Below are positions 60,430 through 64,000 of a stretch of 64,000 nt of DNA, one piece after another. Below the pieces are notes generated by a model, which saw only the letters and a program-made list of their open reading frames with translations, searched no databases and was not told the DNA's origin. How positions within the stretch are numbered: position 1 is the first letter of the stretch; each line of letters begins with the position of its first letter. The translations under genes and the position numbers were made by a program. The DNA is from Azoarcus sp. KH32C (GTDB lineage: Bacteria > Pseudomonadota > Gammaproteobacteria > Burkholderiales > Rhodocyclaceae), in assembly GCF_000349945.1 (NCBI RefSeq), contig NC_020516.1, positions 4,216,001 to 4,280,000 of the forward strand, in the 5' to 3' direction.

Positions 60430-61320
60430 TCAGCCGCTGCAGGCAGCCCCGCCAGCGCGCGCCGCCTGCAAGCCCTCGCGCACGGTCGGAAACTTCAACG
60501 CGACCCGCAGCTCGCTCCGCAGCCGCGCATTGCCGAGCCTGCGGGACTCGGACATGAAAGTCAGCGCCATTGGCGAAATCCGCGCGGCCAGTTCGGCTCG
60601 CGTCACGCGCTCGGGGCGCGGCAAGCCGAACAGATCCGCGGCGAAATCGAAATAATCGCCCATCTTCATGCAGGTATCATCGACCGCATTGTAGACGCGC
60701 CCGCGCCTGCCGCGAAACAGCGCCAGCGAAGCCAGCCGCGCGAGGTCCTCGGCGTGGATGTGGTTGGTATGAACGTCCTCGTCCGCGACCAGCACGGGAT
60801 CACCCCGCTGCAGGCGCGCCACGGGTAGGCGCTCGGCAGCATAGATGCCCGGCGCGCGCAGGATCGACACCTGGACGCCGGTCCGCGCGCCGAAGCGGCG
60901 CAGGCGCGTTTCCGCATCGACGCGCCGGCGTGCGCGATCCGTCTTCGGCCGGCACGGGCGGGTCTCATCGACCCATGCGCCGTCGCAGTCGCCATATACC
61001 CCGGTCGTACTAATGTAGATCAGTCGCTGTGGTAGACTCCCCCTGCACGCGAGGGCAGCCAGAAGCCTTGCTGTACGCATGTCCCGCGCTCCGCGCTCGG
61101 GCGGCGGGGCAAAATGCAGCACCGCATCGGCCACGCCGGCGAGACGCTGCAGACTGCGGCGATCATCGAGATCCGCGAGCAGAGGTGTCGCGCCGAGGCT
61201 CCGGAGTTCGGCGCAGGATTCAGCGCGTCGCGTGACGGCAAGGACACGAAAGCGCTTCGCGAGCCATGGAATTGCGCGCCGGGCCACATCACCGCTGCCG
61301 ACGATCAATATATTTTTCAT
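60430..61320 (-). CDS. NAD(P)-dependent epimerase/reductase-like protein (YeeZ type)
   Basis: 296 residues, extended SDR-like Rossmann fold: ILIVGSGDVARRAIP at the N-terminus (GxGxxA pattern), LIYISTTGVYGDCDG in the middle and NHIHAEDLARL later. The catalytic YxxxK expected of true SDRs is not clear, as in YeeZ relatives. Substrate unknown. Divergent from the ferredoxin reductase gene with only 21 bases between their starts. Confidence 0.82.
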   Translation of the reverse strand: MKNILIVGSGDVARRAIPWLAKRFRVLAVTRRAESCAELRSLGATPLLADLDDRRSLQRLAGVADAVLHFAPPPERGARDMRTARLLAALACRGSLPQRLIYISTTGVYGDCDGAWVDETRPCRPKTDRARRRVDAETRLRRFGARTGVQVSILRAPGIYAAERLPVARLQRGDPVLVADEDVHTNHIHAEDLARLASLALFRGRRGRVYNAVDDTCMKMGDYFDFAADLFGLPRPERVTRAELAARISPMALTFMSESRRLGNARLRSELRVALKFPTVREGLQAARAGGAACSG

Positions 61321-61341
61321 CAGCCAATTATCTCACGCCCG

Positions 61342-62367
61342 ATGTCGTTCCAGATTTCCCTCACCCCCGGCGGACAACGCTTCGACGCCAACGAAGACCA
61401 GACGATCCTCGAAGCCGCGCTTGCGGCTGGCATCGTCATCCCTTACGGATGCCGCGACGGCGCCTGCGGCGCCTGCAAGGGCAAGGTCGTCAGCGGAGAC
61501 GTGGCGCTCGGGGCGGTGTCGGGCAGCGCCCTGAGCGAAGCCGATCGCAGCGCCGGCATGACGCTCTTCTGCAAGGCCCACGCGCGCTCGGACCTCGTCA
61601 TTGAGGCACGCAACGTGACCACGGCCGGCGACATTCCGGTCAAGAAGCTGCCCTGCCGCGTGCAACGCCTGACGCGTGCCGCCCCGGACGTGATGATCCT
61701 CGAAGCGAAGCTCCCCGCCAGCGAGACCTTCCGCTTCCGCGCCGGGCAGTACATCGACTTCCTGCTCGCCGACGGGCGGCGCCGCAGCTTTTCGATCGCG
61801 AATCCGCCGGAAGACGCCGAAACGATGGAGCTGCACATTCGGCTCGTGCCCGGCGGCGGCTTCACGGAGCAGGTCTTCACGACGATGAAGGAACGCGACA
61901 TCCTGCGCTTCGAAGGCCCGATCGGCAGCTTCGGCCTGCGTGAAGACTCCACCCGGCCGATCGTGATGATCGCTGGCGGGACGGGCTTCGCCCCGATCAA
62001 GAGCATCGTCGAGCACGCGATCCACGCCCGCGTCACGCGTCCGATCACCCTCTACTGGGGCTCGCGCAACCGGGCCGGCCTGTACATGGACGAACTTGCC
62101 CGCTCCTGGGAAAGCGCCCTGCCCGGCTTCCGTTACGTGCCCGTGCTATCCGACGCCACCACAGAAGACGACTGGCGCGGACGCAGGGGTCTCGTGCATC
62201 ATGCCGTGATGCAGGACTTCCCGGACCTGTCGTCACACGAGGTGTATGCGTGCGGCGCGCCGGCGATGATCGATGCTGCAAGGCAGGACCTGACCGCGAA
62301 ATGCGCGCTTGCGGAAGACGCGTTCTTCGCAGACGCTTTCACCTTTGCCTCCGACACGGCTCGCTGA
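61342..62367 (+). CDS. 2Fe-2S ferredoxin-type NAD(P)H reductase (AscD-like)
   Basis: 341 residues: plant-type ferredoxin domain (about 1-95) with YGCRDGACGACKGKV and a distal Cys in LFCKAH, FAD domain with RRSFSIANPP, and NAD domain with MIAGGTGFAPIKSI and YACGAPAMI. It resembles CDP-6-deoxy-L-threo-D-glycero-4-hexulose-3-dehydrase reductase and phenol hydroxylase reductases. Its physiological partner oxygenase or dehydrase is not in the window, so the substrate is unknown. A HDOD gene follows four bases after its stop. Confidence 0.88.
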   Translation: MSFQISLTPGGQRFDANEDQTILEAALAAGIVIPYGCRDGACGACKGKVVSGDVALGAVSGSALSEADRSAGMTLFCKAHARSDLVIEARNVTTAGDIPVKKLPCRVQRLTRAAPDVMILEAKLPASETFRFRAGQYIDFLLADGRRRSFSIANPPEDAETMELHIRLVPGGGFTEQVFTTMKERDILRFEGPIGSFGLREDSTRPIVMIAGGTGFAPIKSIVEHAIHARVTRPITLYWGSRNRAGLYMDELARSWESALPGFRYVPVLSDATTEDDWRGRRGLVHHAVMQDFPDLSSHEVYACGAPAMIDAARQDLTAKCALAEDAFFADAFTFASDTAR

Positions 62368-62371
62368 GACT

Positions 62372-63508
62372 ATGCCCCAGACCACCATCCTCACCCGAGA
62401 ACCCGTCGTCAACAAGAACCGTGCGATCACGGCGAATCGCCTGGTTGCGCACGGCCCCAACATGGGCTCGGTGGTCGAGACGCTCAACGAACTGGCCGAG
62501 GTCTGGCCGACCCAGCACACGGTGTTCGTGTGCCTCGGGCGACTGGTGCCGACCCCGGACCTGATGAAGTGGCAGGCGCCGCCGAATGCGATGGTCGAAA
62601 TTCCGTCGCAGACGCTGGCGCATCCCCAGACACAGGCTTTGCTCCCCCAGCTGCGCGATGCAGGGATCAGCATGTGCCTGAGCTGGTTTGCGCCCGGCAC
62701 GCCGCTGCCGGCCGACTGTGACTGGCGCTTCGTACTGATGGATCGCCGGCGCCATCAGACTCCCGCGGGTTCGCCCGGCATCACGCTTGCGTGGGGTCTG
62801 CCGAACGTGAGCGGATTCCAGGAGGCGGTTCAATCCGGCTACGACGGCGCCTCCGGCTGGTTCTTCCTGCACGGCAACCCGCCGCCCAAGGAACTCGCTC
62901 CTGGTCACGCACAGATCGTCCGGCTCCTGAACCTTGTCCGCAACAACGCAGACATCAAGGAGATCGAGGCTGCGTTGCGTCAGGACGTCGCGCTTTCGTA
63001 CAAGTTGCTCCGCTACATCAACTCGGCCGGCTTCGGCCTGAGCTGCGAGATCCAGTCCTTCCGCCACGCCGTCAGCATTCTCGGCTACGCCAACCTGCAC
63101 AAGTGGCTGTCGCTGCTGCTCGTCGGCGCGAGCCGCGACCCGAGCGCGCCGGCGATGATGCAGACTGCCATCGTGCGCGGCCGCTTCATGGAGCAGATCG
63201 GCGCAAGCTTCTTCGAGAAATCCGAACACGACAACCTGTTCATCACCGGCGCATTTTCGCTGCTGAACCTGCTGCTCGGCACCTCGATGCAACGCGTTCT
63301 CGACGAAATGCACCTGCCCGCGGCGGTGACCGACGCCCTGCTCTACGAACAGGGCGCCTACGCACCGTTCCTGAAACTGGCCCGCCTGTGCGAGAGCTTC
63401 GACAGCACGGAACTCGAGAAACAGGCCGCCGAGCTGCAACTCGAACCGGCGCAGATCAATCGTGCGCTCATCGGCGCGCTCGGTTTCGCAGACAGCCTGC
63501 AGGCTTGA
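62372..63508 (+). CDS. HDOD domain protein with degenerate EAL-like N-terminus
   Basis: 378 residues. The N-terminal part (about 1-170) begins TREPVVNKNRAITANRL, reminiscent of the REPIFDRN start of YuxH/EAL-HDOD proteins, but the EAL catalytic residues are not visible. The HDOD domain (about 180-370) has LNLVRNNADIKEIE, DVALSYKLLRYINSAG and FRHAVSILGYANL. Such proteins act in signalling, often with c-di-GMP or chemotaxis. The ATG at 62372 gives the shortest spacing after the reductase; the open frame continues upstream within that gene. Confidence 0.85.
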   Translation: MPQTTILTREPVVNKNRAITANRLVAHGPNMGSVVETLNELAEVWPTQHTVFVCLGRLVPTPDLMKWQAPPNAMVEIPSQTLAHPQTQALLPQLRDAGISMCLSWFAPGTPLPADCDWRFVLMDRRRHQTPAGSPGITLAWGLPNVSGFQEAVQSGYDGASGWFFLHGNPPPKELAPGHAQIVRLLNLVRNNADIKEIEAALRQDVALSYKLLRYINSAGFGLSCEIQSFRHAVSILGYANLHKWLSLLLVGASRDPSAPAMMQTAIVRGRFMEQIGASFFEKSEHDNLFITGAFSLLNLLLGTSMQRVLDEMHLPAAVTDALLYEQGAYAPFLKLARLCESFDSTELEKQAAELQLEPAQINRALIGALGFADSLQA

Positions 63509-63526
63509 GCGCGGGTCGGAAAGAAT

Positions 63527-63556
63527 AAAAAAAGCCAGCCCAAGGCTGGCTTTTTT
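63527..63556. terminator. Bidirectional terminator between HDOD gene and cytochrome c gene
   Basis: Seven-pair stem GCCAGCC / GGCTGGC with a three-base loop, flanked by seven A on the left and six T on the right, so it can end transcription in both directions. Confidence 0.95.
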
Positions 63557-63572
63557 GCGACCGCAAGGTCGA

Positions 63573-63878
63573 TTACTTGAGCGACAGAACCCAGGTTGCC
63601 AGGGTCTTGGCTTCTTCCGGGGTAACCGGGTTTGCCGGCATCGGCATCTGGCCCCAAACACCCGAACCACCCTTCTGGATCTTTTCGGCGAGCTTGGCAA
63701 CGGCGGTCGAGTCGCCCGCGTACTTCTTCGCAACGTCCTTGTATGCCGGGCCGACCAGCTTCTGGTCAACAGAGTGACAGGTCAGGCAGTTCTTTGCCTT
63801 GGCCAGTTCCATGTTGGCGAAGGCCGGAGCAGCGGAGAGAAGGCCCGCGGCAACCGCGGCAGCAACGAAAACTTTCAT
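63573..63878 (-). CDS. Small periplasmic cytochrome c (class I, c8/c551-like)
   Basis: 101 residues from the chosen start: signal peptide (1-22, ending AFA), then a mature cytochrome of about 79 residues. Haem site CLTCH (31-35), distal Met in GQMPMP (Met78 or Met80). The AAGGAA ribosome binding site gives seven-base spacing for the ATG at 63878 and none for the alternative at 63884. It probably shuttles electrons from the bc1 complex to oxidases or denitrification enzymes. Confidence 0.92.
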   Translation of the reverse strand: MKVFVAAAVAAGLLSAAPAFANMELAKAKNCLTCHSVDQKLVGPAYKDVAKKYAGDSTAVAKLAEKIQKGGSGVWGQMPMPANPVTPEEAKTLATWVLSLK

Positions 63879-64000
63879 GCTCATTTCCTTTTTGATGGTG
63901 GTGTTGAAACCGGCTGGATATTAAACCAAGCATCACCGCTTTGCTACCGAAAGACACCTGTCTTATAGGTGTGTGGCTGAGCCCCTTGAGCCGGCTTCAT
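63879..64000. other. Upstream region of the cytochrome c gene, to the window edge
   Basis: Contains a TAATAT hexamer (minus strand, 63918-63923) that could be a -10, and an inverted repeat ACACCT/AGGTGT at 63954-63972. On the minus strand the last 18 codons before a TAG at 63944 are open and run off the edge; this may be the end of another gene, but no family is recognisable. Confidence 0.35.

Overview
The window is GC-rich DNA from a betaproteobacterium, most likely of the Azoarcus/Aromatoleum/Thauera group (Rhodocyclales). That placement rests on gene order and family content: a Hyb-type uptake hydrogenase operon, an acetoin dehydrogenase operon with its sigma-54 activator, the complete pilGHIJ-chpA twitching cluster, pilTU beside yggS-proC-yggT, and yqgE-ruvX-pyrR-pyrB-pyrC'. 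No sequence search was run, so the genus is inferred. No IS element, prophage, CRISPR array, rRNA or tRNA was seen.

Layout. 1-6165 (minus): hybO-hybA-hybB-hybC-hybD-hypC/hybG-hybE, a membrane-bound [NiFe] hydrogenase with its maturation genes; hybE runs off the left edge. 6480-7934 (minus): an exported protein with an alpha-carbonic-anhydrase-like domain that lacks most active-site residues. 8045-8799: yybP-ykoY (Mn2+) riboswitch and a GDT1/MneA-type exporter. 8861-11934: TPP riboswitch, a 21-codon leader ORF, thiD and thiC. 11941-14062: a phosphodiesterase, a TsdA-type dihaem cytochrome with a striking AT-rich palindrome in front, and a tiny lipoprotein. 14096-19280 (minus): acoA-acoB-acoC-lipA-thiS-thiG, an acetoin dehydrogenase operon that also carries genes for its lipoyl and thiamin cofactors. 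19696-21735: acoR. 21826-24909 (minus): an outer-membrane channel, a PQQ alcohol dehydrogenase and a cytochrome c.

25208-35354 (plus) is mostly housekeeping: DUF2478 and YkgJ proteins, uppP, a YqiA esterase, a methyltransferase, rarD, an RNase II/R-type nuclease, a TonB-like protein, aroE, mtgA and mgtE. 35417-38336 (minus): thiD2-thiE-hemL. 38697-48459: pilG-pilH-pilI-pilJ-chpA. 48483-49925 (minus): photolyase. 50025-53791: yqgE-ruvX-pyrR-pyrB-pyrC'. 53828-56237 (minus): yggS-proC-yggT-yggU. 56342-58638: pilT-pilU. 58745-63878: rlmL, hemJ, an epimerase-like protein, a ferredoxin reductase, an HDOD protein and a small cytochrome c.

The most interesting signal is regulatory. Copies of a palindromic element with core GAGAC-N4-GTCTC cluster upstream of a sigma-54-type promoter for the aco operon, and again upstream of a sigma-54-type promoter for the PQQ alcohol dehydrogenase operon. 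acoR lies between the two and keeps the GAFTGA motif needed to activate sigma-54. This suggests that one regulator controls two catabolic operons, possibly linking alcohol or 2,3-butanediol oxidation in the periplasm to acetoin cleavage in the cytoplasm.
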